DNA from: Ampelomyces quisqualis
Lineage: Eukaryota; Ascomycota; Dothideomycetes; Pleosporales; Phaeosphaeriaceae
Direction of reading: 5' to 3'
DNA length: 64,000 nt
NCBI GenBank assembly: GCA_018398575.1
Contig: JAGTXZ010000019.1
Span: 372,001-436,000 of the forward strand
Positions within the stretch are counted from its first letter, which is position 1. Every line of letters begins with the position of its first letter. Both the position numbers and the translations under genes were made by a program. Shown piece by piece: positions 46,958-59,400 of the stretch. The notes below the pieces were generated by a model that ran no database searches, had not been told where the DNA came from, and was given only the letters and a program-made list of their open reading frames with translations.

Positions 46958-49440
46958 GGTACTTTTATACTTAACTAATTATTATATTAGTATAAATTAC
47001 CTGTTTAACTAATAAAACACCTGTTTAACTACCTTAAATTACTAGACTATAAGAGTATTACTAATTTTATTTACTTAAGGCTACTTCTCTTACTATATAC
47101 GCTACAAAATAGTAAGCTTTAATCTAGATTCTTATACTAACTATTTATTTACTATCTAGAAGTTTAAGAAGAAGATATTACGTATACTTTTTACTACTAA
47201 CTAGTTGTTTTAAGCTTTAAAGTAACCTTTATTCTATTACTTTATATAATATCTTTAACTAGGCACTATTATCTCTTCTTAGTATAGTTTCTTTCTAATA
47301 CTTTAAGACTTATAAAAGCAGGTAGCTAAAAAACTGTTTTATAATCTTAGTTAAATACCAAAAATATTAATTTTCCTAGACGCCTAGTCTAATATAAACT
47401 ATATTAGTTTTTTAGCTTTTAAGGCCTACTAGATTAATACTAACTTCTAAATAAAAGAGCTTTTATTAAACTTTATTCTATTACAAAAGCGCTATACTAG
47501 AGTTTTAATAGTAGCTAATCTAATATATATATATTAAAAACCTAAATTATAAAGTAACTCTTACTTATAGTTATATATTAAATAAAAGAACTCTTACTTA
47601 AGGCGTAAAAAGCTATCTTAATAACAAGAGTATTAAAAAGAGTAAAAAAAAACTATTCTATACCTTGCCTATATAATTTACCTTATAGTCTAGAATAGTA
47701 TATTCTACTTAAGACTAATAGCGTTTTCTTAAATAGAAGAAGCTAAATAGCTTTTATATAACTTTGTTTACTAAATTAATAATATAATATAAGTAATAAG
47801 CTTACTACGTAAAGTATATAAAGCTTCTTATTATAGCTCTTTATTACGCGCTTATTTTCTACTAAATCTAGGTAATTGTTAGTATTATAAATTTGTTACT
47901 CTACTTGTTAAAATACTTCTTAAAAATATTACCTAATATAACTACAGATTTATACCTTTATATAATCTAAGACAATAAGATTAGATAGAACCAAATATAT
48001 AATATATATAATTATACTTACTTTCTAGCCTCTTATACTAATAATTGGCTTAAGAAGAAAATTATACTTAGTTAATTAATCTTAGAAATTAATAGTTACA
48101 ACTATAATAATAATTTAGTAACTAATTTAGGAACCGAAAAAGACTTTAATTAGCCTTAGCTAAGTAGTTCTTCTTTAGAGCTATAACGCGTACACTAGTA
48201 AACTTTAAAATAGCTACTAATAAAATTAGTAAAACCTGTAAACTATATACGCCTAATCTATAAATATTATATAATAGGCTTTTTAACTTTATAGATTATA
48301 TAATTAATAAGTTATTAAAAAAAAAGATAGGAGAAGTTATTAAGAGAGGTAGCCTACTATTATTAGAGTAGTAATAGAGAAAGGTAAGAATAAATTATTA
48401 AAGTATTATATACATATAGATAAATAGTAAGAATACTTTTATAATAGAGCTACTATTCTTTATCTAAGTTAAAAGCTCTTTATATCTAAAGTAATGTTTA
48501 TAATTCTATTTATTTATTATATTGTTAATTATTACGTATAGAAAGATAAGTAGAAACCTAGGTTTTAAAGTATATATTAGCGTAAGTTCTTAAGGTATAT
48601 AAGCTAATATAATAATAAACTTATATAATTCTATAGAAACTGTACTTCTATTTACTCTACTTAACCTTACTAATCTCTTAGAAACTAGTTGTTTCAAAAG
48701 CTTCTTAAACTTATAGTATAGTTTAGTAAAGTAAGTTCTAAGTTATATAAAGAATAAAACTTAGGTATTACGCTAGTCTCTAAAAAGGCTCTCTACTATC
48801 TAAGTACTTTTCTAATAACTAAAGATTATAAGAGAAACCTAGTAGATATACTAGTATAGTAGTAGGCTAATATAAAAATATACTTATATTTAGCCTAGAA
48901 ATATATAAAGCTCTAACTACCTATATATATAGCCTTATAAGCTAGAAAACAAGCTCTAAAAGAAATAGAAATAGGTATAATATATAGATTAGTAAATAGG
49001 TAGAAAGTATACTCTATTAGGTACTAGCTAGGTAGAGGTAAAATTAATTATAGGCTAGGTATAGATTAGAGTTATAATAGTTAAATACGTAACCTAACCT
49101 CTCCTCTTCTATTTTATACTAGTAGTAGGTAGAGGTAGAAGTAGAGTTATATAGACTCTAGATAGAGGTTAGAATAGGTTTAGCCTATTTGAAACTATAT
49201 TAAAAACCTATAATAACTTAAATAAATACTAATTTCTTTTAAGAAGTACTTCTATTACGTTATACCTAAACTCTAACCTACTTTTCATTAACCTTAACCT
49301 CTACTATTACTTTTTTTAGCGTAAAAAGATTAGGTAAAAAGAAGAATAGACTTTAAGTCTTATGTAAAGCTACTCTAACTCTACCTAACTTCTACCTATT
49401 TACTACTATAATTATATCTATCTATAAAGTAGTTAACTAG
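46958..49440 (+). pseudogene. hAT-1: decayed hAT-superfamily transposase
   Basis: Forward remnant of a hAT DNA transposon. The region around 48370-48560 reads KVLYTYR / YYIHIDK, then an RATILYLS.KALYI segment, the hAT pattern KYYxxTxxSPxYxAAxILxPxxK just before the C-terminal domain. It is homologous to hAT-2 over its whole length, for example 47280-47520 with 54530-54770 and 47840-48000 with 61630-61790. Unlike hAT-2 it has no gypsy insertion. TIRs could not be identified; direct TIR and 8-bp duplication evidence is lacking. Confidence 0.7.
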
Positions 49441-50200
49441 TAGTAAGATTTGAATAGAAAATAAATAGCTTAAAGTAAATATATATAGAAATAAAAGTAT
49501 AGAAAAATAGTATATCTAAGAACTAGTCTTATATATATATATATATCTTACTTAAACTCTAAGTAAAGTTAACTTAGTAAATACTCTAAATAAGATTAAT
49601 AATACTTAATTACTAATATTAAATTAAGGTAAATATAACTTAGAAATAACTAAGTTAAAATCTATAACAATACTAATATAGATCTAATTAATAAAAATTA
49701 AAGAAAAGAGGTAATATAACAAATATATATTATATCTAATACCTTATTAGGCTTAGTATTAGAATATAAAGAGGTTAGTAAGAATAGCGCTAAAGAGACT
49801 CTAATACTACTCTAACTTAGTTACTACATCTACTATAAATATAAGCCTATAGTATTAAATAAAAGGTAAGTCTTTTTATTCTTCGAAACTAAACCTATAG
49901 GTATATAGCTAATCTAGAAATTGTTAATATAATATATACTTCTATATACCTACCTCTAGTACGTATCTAATTTAACTTAAATAGCTATACCTACCTATAT
50001 TATTATATATATAACTTAGTTATTCTTCTTACTATTAAATTAGTTTACCTTTTAATAACCTAAGAGTTTCTTCTTACTTATTAAGTAGTCTACCTCCTTA
50101 TAATATATAAAACTCTTTCTATCTACTATCTATACTTGTCTTTAATAGCTAACTATAAAGCCTTTAATATTAGATCTATTCTTTTTACTCTATAGGCTTT
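49441..50200. other. Unclassified AT-rich stretch
   Basis: About 760 bases, extremely AT-rich, with a short TA dinucleotide run near 49530. Stops occur in all frames. I see no LTR, TIR or protein motif. It may be the 3' side of hAT-1 or a remnant of another element. Confidence 0.4.
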
Positions 50201-51681
50201 TATAGCTTTATACCTTATAAATCTAATATAAAATAAGTATTTAGTTTTATTTAATTAGGATAAATATATAGTATCTTTTTATTTATATATATATTATTAA
50301 CTTAGTTTAATATAGCTTTTATAGGACTCTTATCTTTCTAATTACCTTAAGTCTACTTAGATAGTTTTAAGAGTTTTTCTTGGTTTCTAAATTACTTTTA
50401 GTTTTAAACTAGTCATATTTTTTATCTAGATATAAATACTAGAAATCATTTATTCTAGAAGTGTTTTATGTATATCTACTATATTTTATCTTTATAATTT
50501 TACTAGAATTTACGAATCTCTCTTACTTATTCTAATTAATAAAGTTTTATTACTATTTTTAACTTACTTCTAAATTTATATATTAAATAAGTAAAGAGCG
50601 TTTTAAATTTAATATTTATAGAATCTATAAAATAAGAAACTATTACAAAGGTTTTAAACTCTCTATAACTTAGCTTAGGTTTAAGTAAAGTGCTTAAGCT
50701 AAAATTATTATTATTTATAGCTTAATATTATTATATTCCAGTAAATTTATAATATAATAGATATTATCTAGGAATTCTTCTCTTATATAACAGATATTAT
50801 CTAGGAATTGTTCTGTTATATAAAGACTTAATAGTTCTAGAGTAGATTATTTTTCTAGAAGAAAAGATTTAGTACAATAACTTTTTAAACTATATTAACT
50901 ATATAGTATTTTATATATTCTATAAGTTATAGAATAGTCTTTTATCTAAGTTTAAGAACTATTATATACTAGTAAAAAAAAAGTGCTGTTAGGTTAAGAT
51001 TTAGGTTATGTATCTTTTAAAATCGGCTTATTCTTATTATAGCTAATAGCTTAAGAATAGTTTTCTAAAGTAAATACTACTAAGATTTATAGACTCTATT
51101 TAATTGGCTATAAAGCTTCTTAGTTTAGAACTTATAAATGAATTCTTTTTTAATTGTTAATTAAATAAACTTAATTAGTTTAGATTATATTTATTAATAT
51201 TAAAAATTTAAGAAGTTTATATTAAATATCTTAGTTAAATCAATCTTATAAGTTTAGATTAAGTTAAAAAATAAAATTTATTGGATAAAGTTAGATTTTT
51301 ATTAATAAACTTTATTAATTTAAATTAAATTTGTTGATACAAGTATTTAAATTCTAGTTTTGTTTTATATTTATTTTATTTTGTTTTTTATAGGTCTTGA
51401 GTATAAAATTTATTGTATTTAATTTAATTTGGTTTAATTTACTTCTTCTATTTTATTCTGTTTTATTTAGTATAATCTTTCTTTGCTTTTCTATATATAG
51501 TTTGTTTAATTTGTGTTTAGTAAATTAACTATCTAAGAAGATAAGTTAAGTTTATTAGATAATATAAATTTAGTAAATAAATTTAATAAAGAAGATATAT
51601 TATATCAAATAATTGAACGAAACTAATTATAAAAATCTAATTATTTAAATTAATTACATCTAGAGTACTAGGCTTCTAATC
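50201..51681 (-). mobile_element. Copia-6: reverse copia gag and leader, truncated
   Basis: Reverse copia 5' part. From 50280 to 50720 it matches Copia-1 15990-16480 (shared TATTATTAACTTAGTTT and following blocks), which is gag with its zinc-knuckle region. A small tandem duplication of about 35 bases lies near 50757-50825. The leader and primer-binding zone lie up to 51681, where the reversed 5' LTR begins. Protease, integrase and RT are missing on the left. Confidence 0.72.
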
Positions 51682-52329
51682 TTTTCAAAATAATAGATGT
51701 TTAAGAATTTGCGTAAATCTTACTTATTTTTATTTTATTAACTTAAATCCTTAATATATACTTAAGAGATTTAATCTAGATTTCTCAGATCTAATTATAG
51801 TTAATTTTAGATACTAATTACCTAAGACTTTAGATACTAGCTATCTAGTTCTGAGATCTAAATTACTAATATAACTAGTTACAGAATCTTAGGTACTTAC
51901 TACCTAGTTTAAGATCCTAGTTTTTAGTTTTACTAGTAACTTAAAACTAATAACTAGTTTTATAAACTTTAGTAATTAATTACTTTCTATGTTTTAGATA
52001 GTTTTATATTAGTTTTACCTATACTAGCCAATTAAGAGCTTTATAATTCTAGTTCTTCTATAAGTAATTTATATCTTAGCTGTTACTTAGCCTATCTAGA
52101 ATATTAGAAGTAGAATAAAATATGTTTAATATTTTTATTCAGATATAATTAAGTATAGTAGTCTAGCGTCTAAATTATACGTAATTCTAAAAATAAGCTA
52201 AGTTTTTATTAGCTTTTCTTAAAAATTAAGTGTTTAGCTTATTTATAATTATTAGATTGTTATAAATATATATCTAGTACTATTCCTAGATTTATCTTAC
52301 CTCTATTTATAGTTTTATATTATGTTATT

Positions 52330-53291
52330 TTATATTATAATAATAAGTATAGTTATTATAATAAGTATAGTTATTATAATAAGTATAGTTATTATAATAA
52401 CGTTAGGAAAATTTAAGATTAATCTAATCGGCCTAATCGCCGCGACTTGCGGCGGCCTGACAGCGATACTGTCTACTAGACAATTTGCCAAAGTCGCCCT
52501 ACTTACTTCTGGTCGCTAGCGACCTGACAGCGACCTAACAGTGTCGCTAGTGTCGCTAGTGTTGCTAATGTTGCTAATTTTACTCACGTGACTGTATTGC
52601 TGTATTTTTATAATTACGTAAGTAACCTAAAAATACAAAATATAGAGTGGAATTCCCTCTTTAAAATGCACTATTTAGATTTTTTTTAGCTACTCTAGTT
52701 GTTGAGATATAGCGCGTTAAAGTTATAAACTTTTTTAAAAAAACTTTAAAGTACGTTTAACACAATAGATCTTAACGCCTACACTATAATATAATAAAAT
52801 AAAATAGTTCTAAAGTAAAATCTACACTTTAGTTACTATTTTTTTTAAAAAAAATATAATATATTATCTAGTTAAAGTGCTAGAGCTTTAGCGAAAACAA
52901 GCCTTAGCAAAGAACATTAAAAAGTTACAAACTTTACTGCTGTGCATCTCAGCAACTAGAGCAGCTATAAAAATTCTAAATAGTGCGTTTTAAAGAGGGG
53001 ATTAAGCTCTATATTTTAGGTTTTTAGAATAATTACATAATTGCGCGGGTGGGGCAGGTGGGTCTAGTAGATCAGGTGGATCAATTTGAGCGTTTTAGTC
53101 TAATTAGGCGGCTAGAACAAATAGGAGACTCTAGGGACAATTAAGCACAGTTAAGAACTATCTAGTAGCTAGCAGTACAGTTGTGTTAACAGTGTTGCTA
53201 ATGTCGCAGATGTCGCTAACGTTGTGTTTTTCTAACGAAGTATAGTTATTATAATAAGTATAGTTATTATAATAAGTATAGTTATTACAAT
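52330..53291 (+). repeat. 18-bp tandem array interrupted by foldback copy 4
   Basis: Repeats of AGTATAGTTATTATAATA: about four units on the left (52340-52400) and about three on the right (53238-53290). The foldback element inserted between them, duplicating AA. The array lies where other LTR copies have a single unit-like sequence. It creates a stop-free Ile/Val-rich frame starting at 52322 that is not a gene. Confidence 0.88.
52401..53237 (+). mobile_element. Foldback TIR element, copy 4 (837 bp), least mutated
   Basis: Ends CGTTAGGAAAATT and GTTTTTCTAACG, flanked by AA (52399-52400, 53238-53239). It keeps GC-rich, CA/TG-containing sequence lost in other copies: GCCGCGAC and GCGGCGGCC near 52440, the 14-bp palindrome GGTCGCTAGCGACC at about 52512, CACGTG near 52588, and GGGTGGGGCAGGTGGG near 53047. 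Four GTYGCTARTG repeats follow (about 52543-52575), with related repeats at the right end. Two inverted arms (about 52613-52740 and 52914-53042) can pair over ~125 bp around a central spacer. No coding frame. It is non-autonomous; its transposase source is unknown. Confidence 0.92.
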
Positions 53292-53369
53292 TTAGCTCTT
53301 ATTTTATTTAGTTTTAAACTTAATATTACTTACTTATTTTATAAGAATGTAAAATAATTAATTTTTATA

Positions 53370-54349
53370 ATAAGTAGCTTTAGGTTTATTCTATATAAGA
53401 TTTCTATTAGAGGTATATTTTACGTATAATAGTTAACCTTTTTATACTAGTTCTTAGTTTACTTTTTAGTATTTTTAAGATATAGAAGCTTCTTTAATAA
53501 GTACTGTTAGGTTATATTTTATAATCTATAGCTTATAGGTAATAGAAGCTACTCTAGCTACTAGCTTTTCTATATATCTTACAAAGAATAGCTACTTATT
53601 TATAACTATATTAGTACTCTACTAATAAAGATAGATAGTACTACTTTAAGTTATAAGAGCTTTTAGAAATAAACTAACTTAATCTTTTAGACCTAAAGAT
53701 TTTACTACTACTGTAAAACCTAATTTCTTAATTTCTAAAAGTTTAGCTCTACTATCTGCCCCCTAACTAGGGGAATAACGCTTCTAGTAGAATAACTTTC
53801 TCTCTTACTTAAAGTAATACTACACTATAGTATTACTATTCTATTATTACTACAATTTACTATTTCTTTTCTCTAAGATATTAACACTTAGTTATTACAC
53901 TTTTTTATTATACAAATAGACCTAAGTAACCTCTCCTTACTCCTAGACAACCTATACTTAAATCTGCCTAAAATACTCTATAATGTTTTACTTAACGCCT
54001 TCTAAATCCTTAGGTCTAGAATTAAGAGAATAGTCTTTGTCTTTAAGTAGCTAATTTAAGACAATGTAACTGTATATACTGCATAAGATGCCTAGTAGTA
54101 GAATATATTATAGGCTAAAGACCTTAATAATTCTAATCTATAATAGAATAGAGCTAAACGTTTTGTAATAATATAGACTTAATTTAGAGAAGAAGCCTAT
54201 ATTAATAGTAGTAAACTACACGTATATTACCTTAACTATAAGCACGTACTTTAATACCTAACTAACAAGTATATAGAAAGAAAACACCTTAGTAACTACC
54301 TTTAGTCTAATAGTTGCAAAGATGTTATAGAATCTATCTATATAATATA
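53370..54349. other. Unclassified RIPed stretch left of hAT-2
   Basis: About 980 bases with no recognised protein. A small GC cluster, CCCCCTAACTAGGGG, at about 53760-53774 is near-palindromic and free of CA/TG, so RIP would leave it untouched. It could be a DNA-transposon end or a chance survivor. The right side merges into sequence homologous to hAT-1. Confidence 0.4.
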
Positions 54350-55069
54350 GCCTCTTCTACTTGTTACACTATTACGTCTATAACCTCTGCAACTATTTAC
54401 TATATAGTAATTTAAACTAAAAATTATACGCGTACTTCTGAATAGAAACTAGTTCTTTTAAATATTAGAGTAACTCTTATTTTACTCCTTTGTAGAGTTT
54501 CTCTAGCCTAGTACTACTATACCTAGCTAATACAAGTTTACTCTTATACTTTAGAAACAATATAAGCAGGTAACTAAAAACCTTCTTTTTAATCTTAGTA
54601 AGTTAACAAAAATCTTAATTACCCTTAATGCCTAGTCTACTACTAACTACCTAAGCTTTTTAGCTATTAAAGCCTATTATATTAACATAAGCTAGTAGAT
54701 AAAGAAAGTTCTATTAGATTTTATGCCCTTATGTAGAGAGTACACTAGGGTTTTTATAGTAACTAATCTTATACAGGTACTTAAAAACACAAAATTATTA
54801 AAACAATTACTAGCAGTTACCTGTAATAACGCTTTAAATAATAGGACTCTTAGTAGAAGCCTAGAAAGTAATCTTACTAATAAGAAGGTTTCTTAGAATA
54901 CAAAGAAAAACACTATACTTTACCTTACCTATATTATTAACCTAGTAGTGTAGGATATTATAGCCTACCTAAAGCTAATAGCCTTACCTAAGATTAAAAG
55001 AGCTTAGTAGCTATAACACTATTACGTTTACTAGATTAATAATAGTATATTAGTGCTAAACTTATTATA
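54350..55069 (+). pseudogene. hAT-2 transposase, N-terminal part
   Basis: Forward hAT remnant homologous to hAT-1 47100-47790. Gypsy-E interrupts it after 55069. The AAAGG at 55070-55074 is the left copy of the Gypsy-E target duplication, and the sequence resumes after AAAGG at 61606-61610. Confidence 0.68.
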
Positions 55070-55074
55070 AAAGG

Positions 55075-55261
55075 TATAATAGGCTAGGCTTTGCCAAGCT
55101 CTTTACCTTTTTAGGTAGAGCTTAATCTAGCCTTACTATCTCTTTATAGACTAGTACGTATAGAGAGTATATAAACCTCTTTTATAACTAGTAGAGAAGC
55201 TTAAGAAATATAACTCTTTTTAGCACCTTATTGTTCTATCTCTGCAGGCTAGCCTATAACA
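55075..55261 (+). repeat. Gypsy-E 5' LTR
   Basis: A 187-bp LTR starting TATAATAGGCTAGG and ending GGCTAGCCTATAACA, so the uncorrupted ends were TGTTATAGGCTAGCC and its inverse. A TATATAAACC box-like motif lies near 55158. Its partner at 61419-61605 has the same length. Confidence 0.92.
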
Positions 55262-56480
55262 ATTATATTTCTTCCTAATATAATAATAACTGCAGAATAG
55301 CTCTATCTAACTAACACTCTAATACTAAGTTAGAGCCTAAAGTGCAGAAGTCTTAAACTAACCTTTAGGCTTACTGTAGTCTGTTAGACAGTTGCCTTTA
55401 AGCTATAGAGAACTAAATTAACGCTCTAGAAATAGTGCTCTAGTCTCTTGTTACTTAGCTTACAAACCTCTTTCCTTTCTCTTTAGCTTTTACGCTAAAC
55501 TCCTCTCTAGCGCCTTATAACGCGTAGACTGCTAGAAATTTAACGCCTACTACTTCTACTCTTTCTCTAGTCTAACGCAAGCTACTACTCTTAGGCAACC
55601 TGTTTTTAGGTAATAAGTTCTACTTTACTACCTAAGAAGTTACTATAACCTATAAGCATAAGACTAACTTAGCTTTTATTAGAAGTACTTAGGACTAATA
55701 CGCCTTTATTTAGGCTAACTTATTGCCTAAAGTCTAATAGAAAGTTGCCTTCTACTATACTAGCAGAGAGAAAGTAGGTAATTAGAACCCTATAAACTTT
55801 ATAAAATATCTTAATTTCTGCTATAGAGATAAGTATAGTAAGGAACGTGCTTAAGTAGTTTTAGAGAGACTACGCTAGGCTAGAAAGAAGTCCTTTACTA
55901 ACTTCTTCTTACGCTTTAAGTTTCTTCTCTTATAATATAGAAAAGTAACGTAGAATAACAAATAGTAACTTAACAAATTACAATACGCTCTAAACTACTT
56001 TCTGCAACAAGTTACTTTTTACTATAGCGTTTCTTGTATAGATTACAACTAGGTAGTAGTAGAATATTAATCTATTGCAATTAACTTAGAAACTATAGCT
56101 ATTAAAAAGTATTAACACTTATACATAAAAGAAAGAACCTAGGTAAAGAGAGACTTAGATAGGGACGCTAAGATAGTAACAGTGTCTGCAGTTAGTATAA
56201 GTTTAGAGACAAAAGAATAGGTTAAGGCCTAGTAAGCAAATAGTGCAGGCTAACCTTAGTTAAAAAAACTAGGTCTCTAAGAAGCTCTATAAGCAGCGTC
56301 GTAATAGTAATTTGTATACGCGTTATAGTAAGCAAGAACACTACGTGTAGAGCTATCTAAACGCAGTATAGATCTACACTATTAGTACTTTGCGCAGTAA
56401 AAAGGCCCTAATAGAAATCTTAAAAAACTAGTAGCCTCTACCTTCTTAGAGGGATAGAAGCGCCTCTTAGATAGCGTTAG
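55262..56480 (+). pseudogene. gag: Gypsy-E leader and gag
   Basis: Region between the 5' LTR and the protease/RT part, where gag belongs. Protein-like frames are visible around 55560-56330, but I could not identify a zinc knuckle or a capsid motif with confidence. Stops are TAG/TAA. Confidence 0.5.
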
Positions 56481-56499
56481 TAAAGAGAATAGAAAACAA

Positions 56500-59400
56500 A
56501 AGACGCTACTTAACTACCTTAATAGTAACCTATTTCTTGTTCTACTATTACTAGATAGCGCTACTAACGTTAACGCCTTAGTAGATATAGAATATAAGTG
56601 TTATAGCGCTATTAACGCTGCGCTAGCAGATAGGATAGAGATATACACTACTAATATCCTGCTATAACGCCTAAAGTAGGCTGCTACAGATAGTACGCCT
56701 ACGCTAATTACTTAAATTGCGTTCCTAGACTATAATATTAATAGTTAGCAATTACAATTAGTTATATACTTAGTTCTAGGCTCTACCTACAACTTAATTC
56801 TAGGGAAACTATAGCTAGCCTATAAAGAGGTAGCTATTTATGCAACTAATAGTATAATAACTATTAAGTAGACTAGAAACCTACTAGTAAAAGAAAAGGC
56901 CTGCTGCACTGCCCTACTACCTCTAAAAGAGATTAGTACTACTAAGGTAACACAGGAGTTTTGTAACTATTTTAAGTTATAAAAGCGCTGTATAATATTT
57001 ACTATAACTAGTATCTACGCTATAACGCATATATTAAGTAAGTTACCTAAAAAGTAGATATTAATAACCTTACTTCTACTACAGATCTTAGACTTTACAA
57101 ATGTTTTTAACAAACGCTTTACCTCTAGTCTATCTCTGCACAAAGGCTAGATAGACTATTATATCTAACTCTAACTAAGCAAGAATAAGAAGACTCTAGA
57201 CTTCTCTTAGAGTCTATTATACTCTATGCCTTGCAATTAGCTAATAGAGCTGTAATAGTAAGTTGCAGACCTTCTAGATAAGGGCTAGATCTGCGCTAGC
57301 TCCTCTGCAGCTAGAGCTTTAGTTCTACTAGTAAAGAAGGCTTTAGGTATATAGCGCCTTTATATTAACTACTAGGCTCTAAACAAAATTACAAAGGTAG
57401 ATTAATACCTACTTCTATTAATTAAAGAAACTCTTTGTACACTTTCTTAGGCAAGGTAGTTTACAAAGGTTAAGATTTGCTTAGCCTTCTACTAGATAAA
57501 GGTTATAGCAGAAGACAAGTACCTTATAGCATTCTATATACACTTTAGCCTCTTTAAGTAGCTTGTCTGTTCTATAGGACTCTCTAGTGCACTCTCTTTA
57601 TTTTAGCGTTATATTAATACTGCTCTTAAAGAAACGCTAAAGGACTTTGCTATAATATACCTAGATAATATACTTATCTACTCTAGCAGTTTACTCAAAG
57701 ACTACTATAGTAAAGTATAATAGGTCCTCTAACTTCTCTAAGACGCCTATTTGTACTTAGACCTTAAGAAGTGTACTTTTATAACAAAAATAGTTAAGTA
57801 TTTAGGATATATTATTAAGGTAGGATAGGCTGTCTAGCTAAACCCTGCTAAGGTACAGGCTATTATAGAATAGAAGCTTCTAACATCTCTTTAAAAAGTC
57901 TAGAGTTTCCTTAGGTTTACTAACTTCTATAGAAACTTTATACTAAATTTTTCTAGCGTTACAGCTCTCTTATATGCGTTAACAAAGACAAATACTACCT
58001 TTCTATAGACAACTAAAGCGCAGCACGCGTTTAACTGCTTAAAGTGTATCTTTAGCTCTAAACTAGTCCTAACTTAGTAGAATCCTACGCAGCCTATAGT
58101 ATTAGAAGTAGATAGCTCTAGAGGTGCTCTTAGAAGGTGCCTCTTATAGAATGTTAATAGTGTACTTTACTCTGTTATATATTACTCTGCATCCTTATTA
58201 CTAGTATAACACAACTATACTATCTATAATAAAAAGCTTATAGTAGTTATTAAATACCTTAAAGTATAGACGCTAGAGCTTTAAAGTGTCTATAAACTAT
58301 TTACTATTCTTATAGACTATAAGAATCTAGAATACTTTATAACTACGCAATTACTTATAGAGTAATAGCAATATTAGTTAGAACTACTATCTAAATTCTA
58401 CTTTTACTTCTAGTACTACCTAGAGCGTCTTGCTACTTATCTAGACGTGCTAAGCTAGTATAAGTAGAATATATAGAGTTATATACTACAGCTAGAGCAT
58501 ATTATAACTTTACTCTCTATCTAGTCTTTATCTACATAGCTCTATAAGAAAGACTATCTACTTTTTCTAAAAGATTTTCTCTTCTTAGACTAGCATATAT
58601 AAAAGCTTTAAGATAAGGCTATATGTTAGAATAAGACATATAGAGTCTGTTTACAAGTAGTATACTAGGGCGCTAGAGTATTTCTATTAGAGGCTAAGAC
58701 AAATTAATAAGTTAGTAACTGTAACGTCTCTACATATAGCGCACTTTAGTAGAGAGGCGTAATATAGCTACTAAGGTAGAAGCTACTTACTATAATAGTT
58801 ATTTAGCAAGTATATAACTTAAACTTAGCTGGTTACTTAGGCAAAAATAAGACGTTTAAAATCTTACGTTAAGACTATTATTAGAACAGAATAACTATAG
58901 ATGTTACTTGATTTGTTTGTAACTGCTACTACTATAGAGCGTACGTATCTTGCCTCTAAAGGCAAGGTCTCTTGCAGCCTATCCTAGTTGTAGATTAATA
59001 CTAGGCCTAAATCTTAATATATTTTATAGTAAACTTTCTACAAGCTTATAAAACTTTCTCTTAATTTCTCTTAGTTATTATAGATAGGCTGTCTAAGTAC
59101 CTGTAGCTAGTAGCTATATTTTTAGTAAAGGCTAAGGATTGCGCAGAGCAATTTAAGGAAGTCTAGTAGTAGTTTTATAGGTTTCTAAGTAGTATAATTA
59201 GCAACTGCAGCTTAGACTAGCTAGGCAACTTCTAGAAAACTTTATGCAAACTTATTAGTATTAAATAACTCCTGTCTATATTATATTACTCTTAAATAGA
59301 CAGTAGTATAAAATAAGTAAACTAAGAAGTATAATTAGTCCTTAGAGTTATAGTAAATCTCTTCTAAACAAATTAGCTCTAATACCTTACAGCTTGCTAG

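Larger units (their letters stand above)
51682..53369 (-). repeat. Copia LTR, reverse (5' LTR of Copia-6), split by foldback copy 4
   Basis: A copia LTR in reverse orientation, correctly placed as 5' LTR of Copia-6. It is about 850 bp once the foldback element (52401-53237) is removed, longer than other copies because of an 18-bp tandem array. Borders are by alignment with 35076-35844 and uncertain by a few bases, since the inverted ends are degraded. Confidence 0.75.

Noticed and set aside
52322..52519. A 65-codon frame starting in Ile/Val repeats
   Set aside because: It starts in the 18-bp tandem array and runs into the foldback element; no ancestral gene spans that junction.
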